Assembly: GCF_020723905.1 (NCBI RefSeq)
Contig: NZ_DYHZ01000008.1
Span: forward strand, 161,318-225,317
Direction: 5' to 3'
From: Anaerolinea thermophila
GTDB taxonomy: Bacteria; Chloroflexota; Anaerolineae; Anaerolineales; Anaerolineaceae
Length of the DNA stretch: 64,000 bases
Shown: positions 44,275-53,197 of the stretch, in pieces
How the letters are laid out: each line of letters begins with the position of its first letter
How positions within the stretch are numbered: position 1 is the stretch's first letter
Notes under the pieces: model-generated
Seen by the model: the letters and a program-made list of their open reading frames with translations, nothing else
What the model was told of the DNA's origin: nothing
Databases searched by the model: none
Made by a program: the position numbers and the translations under genes

Positions 44275-45471
44275 TCAGGGGATATCAAAACGTAGTTCCC
44301 ATTGTCCGGGTGCCAGGTTGCGAAATATCGAGGTTTCTCCTACCAGGACAATCCAGGAATTACCCGGCTTCAAATGCATGGGGAGCCCGTAAGAATTGAA
44401 GAACTGCAATGGACGCCCATTACTGGCAGTTACCCAGGTGCCTTCTATGCGGACACCATCACGGAAGAAAATTGCCCGTTTTCCACTGTTCTGGTCAAAC
44501 AGGGCAATGTCGTGCAGGGTGGGGGCGTATTCCGTGTAAGTAGCAAAGAGCAAAATCACATTGGCAAAAGCAATTTGCCTGTTGTTTTCACGATCTACCA
44601 GACGAATCATGGGGATTGTTTCTTCGCTGGTACCGGCTTCAATCCAGCGTTCGTACAATCCAGTTTCGGCGTTGTAGCGCCATTCTCCACGCGCCTGCCG
44701 GCTGAACTGAACGGCAAGGAAGTCGGCTTTTTCGTTAACCGGATGGATCTGATCGCTAAAAATCATTCCCCGCAGATCCCGGCGCTCATTGCTTCCTCTG
44801 CCTGAACGGGTGTAGTATTCAGAAAGCTCGCGGGTGTTAACGAACAGAGCCGTTTCGGGGATTTCTGCCTCGATGCGATATTTGGGTGGTGAAGGAATAT
44901 CGCGTTCTGCCAGCGCCCGCGGACCCAGTTCCTGTACCAGAACTTCATCCGTGCGGTCATCGGCGTTTCCGTAAAACAGGATCCCCTGATACAACTCAGC
45001 CAGCTGGGCATCTACCAGTCTACCGGAACGCACTGGTCCAGCCAGCGGGGCGTCATCGCCAAGAAATACAGCCAGAAAACGGTTGAACCCCAGTCCAATA
45101 TAGTACTCAAAGACCAGATCGGCGTGTGAAAGCCCCATATGAGGACGTCCGGCGCGTGGATAATTGGAAATTTTGACCATCACCGGACGCCGCTCTAAAC
45201 GGGTGATATCGCTGACGGGTAACCCGGTAAGTGGATTAATGTTGTTGGGAAGATCCGGAAGTTCAGTCAGAGGCATGGGCGTTGGTGTGGGAATAGGGCG
45301 TTGTTCCTGCCGGGGGGTGGGTAAGACTTCCGGAATCTCCTGTGCCAGAGCTTTTTCCGGGTTATCGGCAGACCATACTGCCGGTTGAGGCGGGGTAGTC
45401 TCACATCCCACGCCACTGAGCATGAGCAGGAAGAAAAGACCCCAGAGAATGCCCAGTCTCTTTATAACCAA
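44275..45471 (-). CDS. DUF3048 (YerB-like) lipoprotein
   Basis: A 398-residue lipoprotein. The signal peptide ends at 'LSGVGC'; a Pro/Thr-rich linker follows, then the DUF3048 domains with 'NPLTGLPVSDITRLERRPVMVKISNYPRARP'-type start (cited as 'RRPVMVKISNYP' and 'GPVRSGRLVDAQLAE') and a C-terminal 'DGVRIEGTWVTASNGRPLQFFN' region typical of YerB. Function in the family is unknown. The start overlaps the end of coaBC by 10 bases, so it belongs to the CoaX-CoaBC run. Confidence 0.84.
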   Translation of the reverse strand: MVIKRLGILWGLFFLLMLSGVGCETTPPQPAVWSADNPEKALAQEIPEVLPTPRQEQRPIPTPTPMPLTELPDLPNNINPLTGLPVSDITRLERRPVMVKISNYPRAGRPHMGLSHADLVFEYYIGLGFNRFLAVFLGDDAPLAGPVRSGRLVDAQLAELYQGILFYGNADDRTDEVLVQELGPRALAERDIPSPPKYRIEAEIPETALFVNTRELSEYYTRSGRGSNERRDLRGMIFSDQIHPVNEKADFLAVQFSRQARGEWRYNAETGLYERWIEAGTSEETIPMIRLVDRENNRQIAFANVILLFATYTEYAPTLHDIALFDQNSGKRAIFFRDGVRIEGTWVTASNGRPLQFFNSYGLPMHLKPGNSWIVLVGETSIFRNLAPGQWELRFDIP

Positions 45472-46673
45472 GAAAGCGCCTCCCCCAGGATTCGTTCGGC
45501 TACTTCGTACTTGGATTGGAGTGGAAAGTCCACTTTTCTGCCGTCGGGGAACAGGAAAGACACCCGGTTGGTTTCGACTTCAAACCCTGCATCCAACGCG
45601 CTCACATTGTTGGCAACAATCATGTCCAGCCCTTTGGATACCAGTTTTTTCTGCGCATTGTTCAATAAATCTTCCGTTTCGGCAGCAAATCCAATGACGT
45701 GTCGGGGAAAACCGCTTTGCTGGCGTTTCTGATGTACCATTGCCAGAATGTCTGTGGTGGGCATCAGAGTCAGGGTAAGTTCCTTGCCTGTCTTTTTAAT
45801 TTTTTGTTCCGCAGTTTGTGCCGGGCGAAAGTCCGCAACGGCGGCAGACATGATCAGCAAGTCGGCATTGCGGGAGTACGTCAACACAGCCTGAAGCATT
45901 TCCTCTGCGGTCCGCACGTGAATCACTGCCGCACCGCAGGGGGCGTTGAGTCCCGTGGGAGTGGTAATGAGGGTTACATCTGCGCCTAAATCCAGCGCTG
46001 CCTGTGCTATAGCATACCCCTGTTTACCGGATGATCGGTTGGTAATAAAGCGCACGGGATCGATGGGTTCCTGGGTTCCCCCTGCGGTCACCACCACGTG
46101 TTTGCCCGACAGAGGACCCGTTCGGGAAAGCAGGTACCGCACCTGCCCAAGGATATCCATGGGTTCAACCATGCGTCCTTTACCGACCAGTCCTGAAGCG
46201 AGATGTCCTTCCGCGGGTCCGACAACGACCGTGCCTCGTTCGCGGAGAATTTCCAGATTCTTCTGAGTAGCCGGATTGGAAAACATCCCGGCATCCATGG
46301 CTGGTGCAATCAGTAGAGGGCACGTAGAGGCAAGCACAGTCACGGTCAGCAGGTTGTCGGCAATCCCATGGGCAAGTTTGGCAAGGGTATTGGCTGAAGC
46401 GGGGGCAACAATCACAAGATCAGCAGCATGTCCAATAGCCACGTGGGTTACATGCCCTTCTCCACCCCACAGGTCAGCATCCGTATAGGCTTTGCGCGCT
46501 GTGACCGATTGGAATGTCAGTGGTGTGATGAACTTAAGCGCCGCTTCGGTGAGGATAACATCAACCTGAGCGCCTGATTGATGCAGTTTAGAGGCTAAAT
46601 CTGCGGCTTTATACGCCGCAATTGAGCCAGTGACGCCCAGCGTAATCGACTTTCCAGCAATTGGGTTGCTCAT
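45462..46673 (-). CDS. coaBC: Bifunctional phosphopantothenoylcysteine decarboxylase/synthase CoaBC
   Basis: A 403-residue Dfp-type protein for coenzyme A synthesis. The N-terminal flavoprotein (CoaC) part has 'LGVTGSIAAYKAADLA' and 'ASANTLAKLAHGIADNLL'; the motif usually written PAMN reads 'APAMDAGMF', an Asn-to-Asp change that occurs in variant form in other bacteria too. The C-terminal CoaB part (about 185 onward) has 'ITNRSSGKQGYAIAQ' and 'MSAAVADFRP'. The ATG is coupled to coaX by an ATGA overlap, so the two CoA genes are one unit. Confidence 0.92.
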   Translation of the reverse strand: MSNPIAGKSITLGVTGSIAAYKAADLASKLHQSGAQVDVILTEAALKFITPLTFQSVTARKAYTDADLWGGEGHVTHVAIGHAADLVIVAPASANTLAKLAHGIADNLLTVTVLASTCPLLIAPAMDAGMFSNPATQKNLEILRERGTVVVGPAEGHLASGLVGKGRMVEPMDILGQVRYLLSRTGPLSGKHVVVTAGGTQEPIDPVRFITNRSSGKQGYAIAQAALDLGADVTLITTPTGLNAPCGAAVIHVRTAEEMLQAVLTYSRNADLLIMSAAVADFRPAQTAEQKIKKTGKELTLTLMPTTDILAMVHQKRQQSGFPRHVIGFAAETEDLLNNAQKKLVSKGLDMIVANNVSALDAGFEVETNRVSFLFPDGRKVDFPLQSKYEVAERILGEALSWL

Positions 46674-47437
46674 TTCTGATTCATCTCCCACAACATGCGC
46701 AGTCCTTCCAGGGTCAACCAGGGGTTGACAATCTGAATGACGTCCGTTTCCCGGGTGATGATTTCCGCCAGTCCACCGGTTGCGATGGTTTTCATCTCAT
46801 CCCCAAGTTCTTTGCGGAAACGGGCAATCATCCCTTCTACCAGCGCCACGTAGCCAAACAACAATCCCGACTGCATGGCGTGGATGGTGTTTTTTCCGAT
46901 GACGGAAGGTGGACGTTCGATATTGATACGGGGCAACTGAGCCGTGCGACGTGTCAGCGCCTCTGCGGCGATGCCAATGCCCGGGGCAATGGCTCCTCCA
47001 AGGTAGTTCCCCTCTGCACTGATGGCGTCGAAAGTGGTGGCAGTGCCAAAATCAACAATACAGGCAGGACCTCCATAGAGCGCTTTGACCGCTACCGCAT
47101 CCACAATCCGGTCTGCTCCAACAGAAAGAGGATTATCGTAACAGATTTCAATGCCGGTCTTGATGGTGGAATCGACCACCAGAGGCTGTTTCCCTAAGTA
47201 GGCCTTGCAGGCTTCAATGATTCTGCTGGTAAGCGGGGGGACAACCGAAGCCAGACATACCCCCTCCAGTTGGGCAACGGAACACCCTCCATGCTGAAGC
47301 AACCCGAGGATTTGAATACCAAACTCATCGGGCATGCGTTCGTGGTCGGTGGAAAGACGCCAGTGGGCTCCGAGTCGGTCTCCCTCGAAAAGCCCAAGGG
47401 TAAGATTGGTATTGCCAATATCAATGGTCAGCAGCAT
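46670..47437 (-). CDS. coaX: Type III pantothenate kinase CoaX
   Basis: A 255-residue kinase that phosphorylates pantothenate at the start of CoA synthesis. The ASKHA-fold phosphate motifs are 'DIGNTNLTLGLF' (N-terminus), 'SVGADRIVDAVA' and 'VDFGTATTFDAI', and the adenosine motif region 'ATGGLAE' is near the C-terminus. It overlaps coaBC by 4 bases. Upstream, 46 bases lie between it and the homocysteine methyltransferase fusion; an extended -10 (TGC TATACT, minus strand 47473-47468) there may start a separate transcript. Confidence 0.93.
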   Translation of the reverse strand: MLLTIDIGNTNLTLGLFEGDRLGAHWRLSTDHERMPDEFGIQILGLLQHGGCSVAQLEGVCLASVVPPLTSRIIEACKAYLGKQPLVVDSTIKTGIEICYDNPLSVGADRIVDAVAVKALYGGPACIVDFGTATTFDAISAEGNYLGGAIAPGIGIAAEALTRRTAQLPRINIERPPSVIGKNTIHAMQSGLLFGYVALVEGMIARFRKELGDEMKTIATGGLAEIITRETDVIQIVNPWLTLEGLRMLWEMNQK

Positions 47438-47467
47438 AGAATCCTGCCATCCTCATCATTTTCCCAA

Positions 47468-47473
47468 AGTATA
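47468..47473 (-). promoter_or_regulatory. Possible extended -10 upstream of coaX
   Basis: Read on the minus strand: TATACT preceded by TGC, 31 bases before the coaX ATG. No good -35 was found; weak. Confidence 0.3.
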
Positions 47474-47483
47474 GCACGGGAAA

Positions 47484-49358
47484 CTATCTGCTGGCAGGTT
47501 CTTTGCTCCTTACGGCTTCGATAATTTCAGCGGCATAGTCAAAGCGATTGAAAGCCGGCATGATATAAATTCCCTGAGCAAATGTGTGAATCTGTTCTGC
47601 CAGTTCAATAGCGATGCGTATGCCTTCACGGGCACCATTTTCTCCGGCTTGCTCCATTCGGAAACGGATCTCCTCTGGAATGGTGATGCCCGGCACTTCC
47701 TGATGCAGGAAGTTGGCATGGCGACTGCTGGCAAGAGGCAAAATGCCAACCAGCATGGGAATGGGCAGAGGCCCGCCCAGGGCAACCTCAATCTGTTCCA
47801 GAAATGCCTTTGCAGGTTCCATTTCGTAAATCGGCTGGGTGAGGATGAAATCGGCACCGGCGCGAAGTTTTCGCCGAAGGTTCTTAATTTCGTTGTCCGG
47901 GTCTGCAGGGTTCAAATTGAGCGCACACCCCACAAAGAACGAGGTGGGCTGCCCGATATCGGCTCCAGAATGATCCACGCCGGCATTGAAGCCCTGTTTG
48001 ATTAATTGAATCAAACCGGAAGGGACAAGGTCATAATTGTCCATTGCCGTTGGATAATCGCCAATGGCGGTGGGATCGCCCATAACCACAAACACATTGC
48101 GAATACCGAGAGCGTGCGCTGCCAGCAGGTCGCCCTGGACACGTAAGAGATTTCTCCCCCGGGTGGGGAAGTGCAGGACAGTTTCGATGCCAATTTTGTC
48201 CTGTATCAGGTCGCAAACCGCCCATGGGCTCATTCTCATCCTTGCCATGGGAGAATCGGCTACGTCAATGACGTCGGCGCCGGCATCCGCCAGCAGGGAT
48301 GCACCAGCCAGCAATTTGTGAGTGGAAAATCCACGCGGCGGGTCCATTTCTACAGCAATGACAAATTGTCCCTGCGCCAGTTTTTGCGCCAGTTGAGTGG
48401 GGTGATCGGGCTGTGCGGAAACTTCCTGATGGTTGTTTGAAAGGATCAGAATGGTATCCGTTACGCAGGGACGAGGATTGGATTGAAGAGCAAGAGCCAT
48501 GGCTTCAATATGTTTGGGAGTGGTACCACAACATCCTCCAATCAGGCTGGCACCGGTTTCACAGAATGCCAGCGCATATTCTCCAAAGTATTCAGGCGCG
48601 GCAGGATACATGATGCGCCCACCCACCTGTTCGGGCCAGCCGGCGTTGGGCATCACCGAATAGACCGCATCTGGTACAGCCTGGCGCATTTGTTTGAGGA
48701 TGCGTAAAATCTGATTGGGACCGCCGGAACAGTTGATGCCAATGACATCCGCTCCTGCTTCGTATATTCTGCGGGCAACCTTCTCAGGGGAATCTCCTAA
48801 CATGGTGCGGTCGTCGCGGGTAAAGGTCATTGAAGCCACCACCGGCAGATCCGGGTCCACATCACGAGCCGCACGAATGGCTTCGAGAACCTCGTAAAGG
48901 TCAGTCATGGTCTCAATGATCAGTAAATCAATCCCGGCATCGGACAGGGCTTGAATTTGCTCCAGGAAAGCATCGTATGCCTGTTCCAGTTGCACCCGTC
49001 CAAAAGGAGCCAGCCGCACTCCAAGAGGACCTACATCCCCTGCAATCAGGATATCCTTGAATGAAGCCAGAACTACTCGACGTGCCAGTTCCACTCCGGC
49101 GCGGTTAATCTCTGCCACCTGATTCTCCAAACCGTGCTTTGCCAGTTTATACCGGTTGGCGCCAAAGGTATTGGTTTGAATGATTTGAGAACCTGCATCA
49201 ATGTATGCCCGGTGGATATCGGCAACCAGTGCGGGGTTGGTGAGATTCAAAGCATCAAAACACTCACTGAAATCCACCCCTCTTTGATGGAGCAATGTTC
49301 CCATTGCACCATCCGAAAGAATTGGACGTTTTTCCTTCAATAATTCTTTAAATTTCAT
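47484..49358 (-). CDS. Homocysteine methyltransferase-methylenetetrahydrofolate reductase fusion
   Basis: A 624-residue two-domain protein (YitJ type). Residues about 1-295 are a homocysteine S-methyltransferase with the zinc cysteines in 'GINCSGGP' and 'GGCCGTTPKH'. Residues about 310-610 are a flavin-dependent methylenetetrahydrofolate reductase with 'VAVEMDPPRGF'-like start (here 'IAVEMDPPRG'), 'VFVVMGDP' and 'FILTQPIYE'. It supplies methyl-THF and can pass methyl to homocysteine. The ATG at 49358 is preferred to a TTG four codons earlier. It starts 15 bases after the metH stop and shares the riboswitch-controlled transcript. Confidence 0.9.
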   Translation of the reverse strand: MKFKELLKEKRPILSDGAMGTLLHQRGVDFSECFDALNLTNPALVADIHRAYIDAGSQIIQTNTFGANRYKLAKHGLENQVAEINRAGVELARRVVLASFKDILIAGDVGPLGVRLAPFGRVQLEQAYDAFLEQIQALSDAGIDLLIIETMTDLYEVLEAIRAARDVDPDLPVVASMTFTRDDRTMLGDSPEKVARRIYEAGADVIGINCSGGPNQILRILKQMRQAVPDAVYSVMPNAGWPEQVGGRIMYPAAPEYFGEYALAFCETGASLIGGCCGTTPKHIEAMALALQSNPRPCVTDTILILSNNHQEVSAQPDHPTQLAQKLAQGQFVIAVEMDPPRGFSTHKLLAGASLLADAGADVIDVADSPMARMRMSPWAVCDLIQDKIGIETVLHFPTRGRNLLRVQGDLLAAHALGIRNVFVVMGDPTAIGDYPTAMDNYDLVPSGLIQLIKQGFNAGVDHSGADIGQPTSFFVGCALNLNPADPDNEIKNLRRKLRAGADFILTQPIYEMEPAKAFLEQIEVALGGPLPIPMLVGILPLASSRHANFLHQEVPGITIPEEIRFRMEQAGENGAREGIRIAIELAEQIHTFAQGIYIMPAFNRFDYAAEIIEAVRSKEPASR

Positions 49359-49373
49359 ACTCCCTCTCAAACC

Positions 49374-52300
49374 TTACTTCATTAATTGTTCTATCCGGGA
49401 TTCCCCAACATTGAAGTACTTCGCCTGTGGATGATGTACGATAATCGCTGCTGTGGACTGTTCGGGAATCAACTGATATGCAGGACTTAAGGACATCTTC
49501 AACGCACTTTCAGCCGGGAGTAACTGGAATACCTTTTGATGATCTGCCAGTTCCGGAATCGCAGGGTATCCCCACGAGTATCGCTTTCCCTGACCGGTTG
49601 CCAGTCCCAATTCCCGGCGAATGTGATCATGCAGGTAAGCCGCGCTGGCTTCAGCGGTTTGTACCGCCAGTCCATGCACGTAGTAGGCTTCGGTGTAATT
49701 GCCTTCTTCCTGTAGACGTTCAAATTTCTCTGTAGCACTTTCTCCCACAGTCACCACTTGAAACGCAACCACATCCATGATTCCTGACTCAACCGACGCA
49801 TAATAATCCGCCAGACAGAGTCGTTCCCCTTCGGGTTGACGCGGGAAGGTAAAGCGCATCAGTTCAACGGGGGCTCCGGCAACCAGCGAGCGTGGATCAT
49901 AGATAATGAGGTCATTTCCTTCCGATTGTGCCGGAAAGTATCCATAGACCCCTTGTGGTTTTAACCAGCCTTCTTTGAGGGCATCTCGCTTCATGCGTTC
50001 CAGGCGCCCGGTGAATTCGGCTTCCAGTTGCTTCCAGGCTTCGCCGTGTGCGTTCTTTGCTCCCCACGAAAGGCGGAATAATTCATTGATAGAAAGGTAC
50101 TGAAAAACCAGTTCCAGTGGCATACTATGCACCACCTTAGCGCCCCAGAATGGCACTGTGGGAATTCGTGTAGCAGGTGGGACTTCAGAACGTTCAAGAC
50201 TTCTGGCACGGTTCCGCTCTCCAGCAGGACGTCTGCCCAGTTCGATTTCCGCTTCCCGGACAATTTGCTGAATGAGGGTCAGGCGGGTGCCCGGGTGCAT
50301 CAGGGCGTCCATTGTTGCCAGCCCTTCAAAGGCGTCTTTACAGTAAAAAACTCCCGGCTCGTAAAAAGCCCCGTCGTCGGTTTGTAAAATTCTTCTGCCA
50401 AAATTACGGTTGATTGCCGCTCCGCCTATCAATACCGGGAACTTCAGCCCGCGGCGGTGTAACTCGTTGACGATTAACGGCATTTGCTTGCTAGTGCTGA
50501 CCAGAAGTGCGCTCAATCCAATAGCATCCGCCTGGACTTCAACCGCTTTGGTTATAATGGTCTCGGCTGGAACCTGCTTTCCCAAGTCAATCACCGTGTA
50601 GCCGTTGTTGCTCAGAATGGTCTTGACCAGGTTTTTCCCAATGTCATGCACATCACCATAAACGGTTGCCAGTACCAGGGTGCCTTTAGAGACGCCTTCT
50701 TGCTTTTCCAGATACTGCTCCAGGTGGGTAACGGCTTTTTTCATCACTTCGGCTGACTGCAACACAAACGGCAGGATCAACTCCCCGGCGCCGAAACGAT
50801 CGCCGACTTCTTTCATTGCAGGTAACAGTACCTCGTTGAGAACCCGCACAGCAGTTTCATGACGAGAGGTTTCACCGGGGCGCTGAAGGATTTCATCAAT
50901 ATCGGCTTCAACGCCTTCTTTCTGGCGGTGTACGATGCGCCAGTGCAATCGTTCTTCGGCAGATTTCCCCACTAAAGCCAATTGCTGCGAGGTGATTTTC
51001 TGTTCTTCTTTCCCATGTTCTTCGAAGTACTCAATTAATCGCTGAAGCGCATCGGGACGGCGGTTGAAAATTAAGTCTTCGGCGAGTTCTCGTTCCCCGG
51101 CAGGAATATCCGGGTAGGGTGTAATCTGTGCCGGATTGACGATTGCCATATCCAGTCCTGCCTGTACGCAGTGATACAACATTACGCTGTTGAGTACTCC
51201 ACGGGCGGCAGGTTTTAAGCCAAAAGATACATTCGAGACCCCCAGTGAGGTCAGCACTCCGGGAAGTTCGGCTTTAATCAGCCGGATTCCGTCCATTGTC
51301 TCGATGGCTGAACGGTTGAACTCCGGATCGCCGGTGGCGAGGGTAAATGTCAGCGCGTCAAAGACCAGATCCTGAGGGCGCAAGCCAATTTCATCTACAG
51401 CCAGATGGTAGATCCGGCGGGCAATCTCCAGTTTTCGCTGAGCCGTTTTTGCCATGCCCTGTTCGTCAATAGTCAATGCAATGACTGCGGCATTGTAGGT
51501 TTTTGCCAGTTGCAAAATGCGGGTGGCTTTAGCCATTCCGGCTTCCAGATTGACCGAGTTCAGCAGGCATCGCCCCGGAGCGGTCTTGAGAGCAATTTCC
51601 ATGACATCCGGTTCGGTGGTGTCAATGACAAAGGGTACCCGAACGGTGGGAGCGAGGGTTTTAATCAAACGACGCATTAACTCGCCTTCATCCGAACGTT
51701 CGGTCAGGGCAGTACATAAATCCAGTCCATGAGCGCCGGCATCTACCTGTTGACGGGCAATCTCCAGCGCACCTTCAAAATCCTCAGCCAGAATCATCTT
51801 CTTGAAACGAGCACTTCCCTGGGTGTTGAGCCTCTCGCCGATTAAGAACGGCGCTGGTTCCTGCACCATGGGTACGGCTTGAGTGGCAGAAGCCAGCCGC
51901 GGCAGGCTGAAAACCGGACGGTGCGCAGCCGGGTGGGTATCGATTTTTTCTACCAGTTTCCGCAGGTGTTCCGGGGTTGTGCCGCAACAGCCGCCTACAA
52001 TGCCCACGCCAAATTTGTCCACATATTCGCACAGGGCGCTGGCAAACGGTTCGGGTTCGAGCGGGTAAACGGCTTGCCCATCCACGTTAAGGGGCAGCCC
52101 GGCGTTTGGAATACAGGATACCGGTACCGGCGCATGTTCTGCCAGATAGCGGATGGGTTCACGCATGTAATCGGGTCCGGTGGAGCAGTTCAACCCGACA
52201 GCATCTATTGGCAGTCCTTCCAGAATGGCTAACACGGCGGCAATATCCGTCCCTAAGAGCATTCTACCGGTGGTATCCAGTGTGACCTGTGCCTGCACAG

Positions 52301-52892
52301 GAATGACAATGCCGGTTTCGGTAAAGGCTTGCTGTATGCCGGCAATGGCGGCTTTGACTTCCAGAATATCCTGCGACGTTTCGATGAGCAGAAGATCCAC
52401 CCCGCCTTCGATTAACCCCCGGGCTTGCTCTCGGAAGACATCTGCCAGTTCGTCAAAGGTAACATTGGAAAGCTCAGGGTCGTTCATGGAAGGCAATTTA
52501 CCCGAAGGTCCCATAGAACCGGCTACCAGGCGCATTTGCCCGGTTTTGCGGGTATATTCGTCGGCTAAACGGCGCGCCAGGCTGGCGGCGGTGCGGTTGA
52601 TCTCCAGCACACGGTTCTGTAATCCATACTCCGCAAGCGTCAATCGGTTTGAGCGGAAGGTATCAGTTTCCAGAACATCCACGCCTACTTCCAGAAAAGA
52701 GCGGTGTACGGCTTCCACGGCTTGCGGGTAGGTAAGCACCAGATAATCATTACAACCTGCATATTTCTCTCCACCGAAGTGTTCGGCAGTCAGGTTCTGT
52801 TTTTGCAGGCTGGTACCCATAGCACCATCAAATATGGCCACGCGTTTTTGGATTAAGTCCAGGTATCGACGGTTGGTGTAGATGCGCTTCAT
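49374..52892 (-). CDS. metH: Cobalamin-dependent methionine synthase MetH
   Basis: MetH of 1172 residues, near the E. coli length. Domains: homocysteine methyltransferase (1 to about 325; zinc ligands C236 in 'GLNCSTGP' and C302-C303 in 'GGCCGTT'), pterin-binding (about 345-620; 'NTQGSARFK', 'VIDTTEPDV'), cobalamin cap and binding (about 640-890; H749 in 'YGDVHDIGKN' is the lower cobalt ligand) and the C-terminal activation domain (about 930-1170; 'YSWGYPAIPELADHQK'). It makes methionine from homocysteine with methyl-THF. A longer frame runs another 71 codons upstream, but that DNA is the SAM riboswitch, so translation starts at 52892, where GGAG lies 6 bases upstream. Confidence 0.94.
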   Translation of the reverse strand: MKRIYTNRRYLDLIQKRVAIFDGAMGTSLQKQNLTAEHFGGEKYAGCNDYLVLTYPQAVEAVHRSFLEVGVDVLETDTFRSNRLTLAEYGLQNRVLEINRTAASLARRLADEYTRKTGQMRLVAGSMGPSGKLPSMNDPELSNVTFDELADVFREQARGLIEGGVDLLLIETSQDILEVKAAIAGIQQAFTETGIVIPVQAQVTLDTTGRMLLGTDIAAVLAILEGLPIDAVGLNCSTGPDYMREPIRYLAEHAPVPVSCIPNAGLPLNVDGQAVYPLEPEPFASALCEYVDKFGVGIVGGCCGTTPEHLRKLVEKIDTHPAAHRPVFSLPRLASATQAVPMVQEPAPFLIGERLNTQGSARFKKMILAEDFEGALEIARQQVDAGAHGLDLCTALTERSDEGELMRRLIKTLAPTVRVPFVIDTTEPDVMEIALKTAPGRCLLNSVNLEAGMAKATRILQLAKTYNAAVIALTIDEQGMAKTAQRKLEIARRIYHLAVDEIGLRPQDLVFDALTFTLATGDPEFNRSAIETMDGIRLIKAELPGVLTSLGVSNVSFGLKPAARGVLNSVMLYHCVQAGLDMAIVNPAQITPYPDIPAGERELAEDLIFNRRPDALQRLIEYFEEHGKEEQKITSQQLALVGKSAEERLHWRIVHRQKEGVEADIDEILQRPGETSRHETAVRVLNEVLLPAMKEVGDRFGAGELILPFVLQSAEVMKKAVTHLEQYLEKQEGVSKGTLVLATVYGDVHDIGKNLVKTILSNNGYTVIDLGKQVPAETIITKAVEVQADAIGLSALLVSTSKQMPLIVNELHRRGLKFPVLIGGAAINRNFGRRILQTDDGAFYEPGVFYCKDAFEGLATMDALMHPGTRLTLIQQIVREAEIELGRRPAGERNRARSLERSEVPPATRIPTVPFWGAKVVHSMPLELVFQYLSINELFRLSWGAKNAHGEAWKQLEAEFTGRLERMKRDALKEGWLKPQGVYGYFPAQSEGNDLIIYDPRSLVAGAPVELMRFTFPRQPEGERLCLADYYASVESGIMDVVAFQVVTVGESATEKFERLQEEGNYTEAYYVHGLAVQTAEASAAYLHDHIRRELGLATGQGKRYSWGYPAIPELADHQKVFQLLPAESALKMSLSPAYQLIPEQSTAAIIVHHPQAKYFNVGESRIEQLMK

Positions 52893-52917
52893 GCTGTCTC
52901 CACAGATAAAAAATGAA

Positions 52918-52949
52918 ACAAAAAACCTCCCTGGAAAGAGAGGCTTGTG
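52918..52949 (-). terminator. SAM-riboswitch expression-platform terminator
   Basis: On the minus strand a hairpin pairs AAGCCTCTC with GGGAGGTTT around the loop TTTCCA, followed by a T-run. It lies between the riboswitch aptamer and metH, so when SAM is bound the transcript should end here. Confidence 0.9.
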
Positions 52950-52964
52950 GTTCAATCCAACTGC

Positions 52965-53074
52965 CTCATCTTCCAGAAGACCGCGTTTTGCGGTACATCT
53001 GCCGGAATTGGCACCGACTGTATTGCCGGTTGCCGAGGTTTCACAGGGCCGGTCCCTCCACCTCTCTCGATGAG
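52965..53074 (-). ncRNA. SAM-I (S-box) riboswitch aptamer
   Basis: Minus-strand sequence between the P1 strands (CTCATC at 53074-53069 and GATGAG at 52970-52965) contains the S-box core: GAGAGGTGGAGGGAC, then GGCCCTGTGAAACC, CGGCAACC, and GGTGCCAATTCC. P1, the kink-turn region and the SAM-contact bases fit the class I consensus. It precedes metH with a terminator in between, so high SAM should turn off metH and the downstream fusion gene. Confidence 0.95.
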
Positions 53075-53104
53075 TGGGCAAAATTGCCCTTTTAATTTCG
53101 CTCA

Positions 53105-53133
53105 ATCATACCATATTTGATGAGAAAGCGCAA
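53105..53133 (-). promoter_or_regulatory. Promoter of the methionine operon
   Basis: Minus strand: TTGCGC (53133-53128), 17 bases, TATGAT (53110-53105) with TGG before the -10 (extended -10). It starts about 30 bases upstream of the riboswitch P1. A small GGGCAATTTTGCCC hairpin lies between them. Confidence 0.7.
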
Positions 53134-53197
53134 AAATTTTGGAGCCATTTTTCACTTGAAAGATATACAATGAATAAAAAATTGCCGGAGGCCTGAA

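Noticed and set aside
52893..53105. 71-residue N-terminal extension of MetH
   Set aside because: It is the translated SAM-I riboswitch and its terminator; MetH homology begins at 52892, where there is a Shine-Dalgarno.
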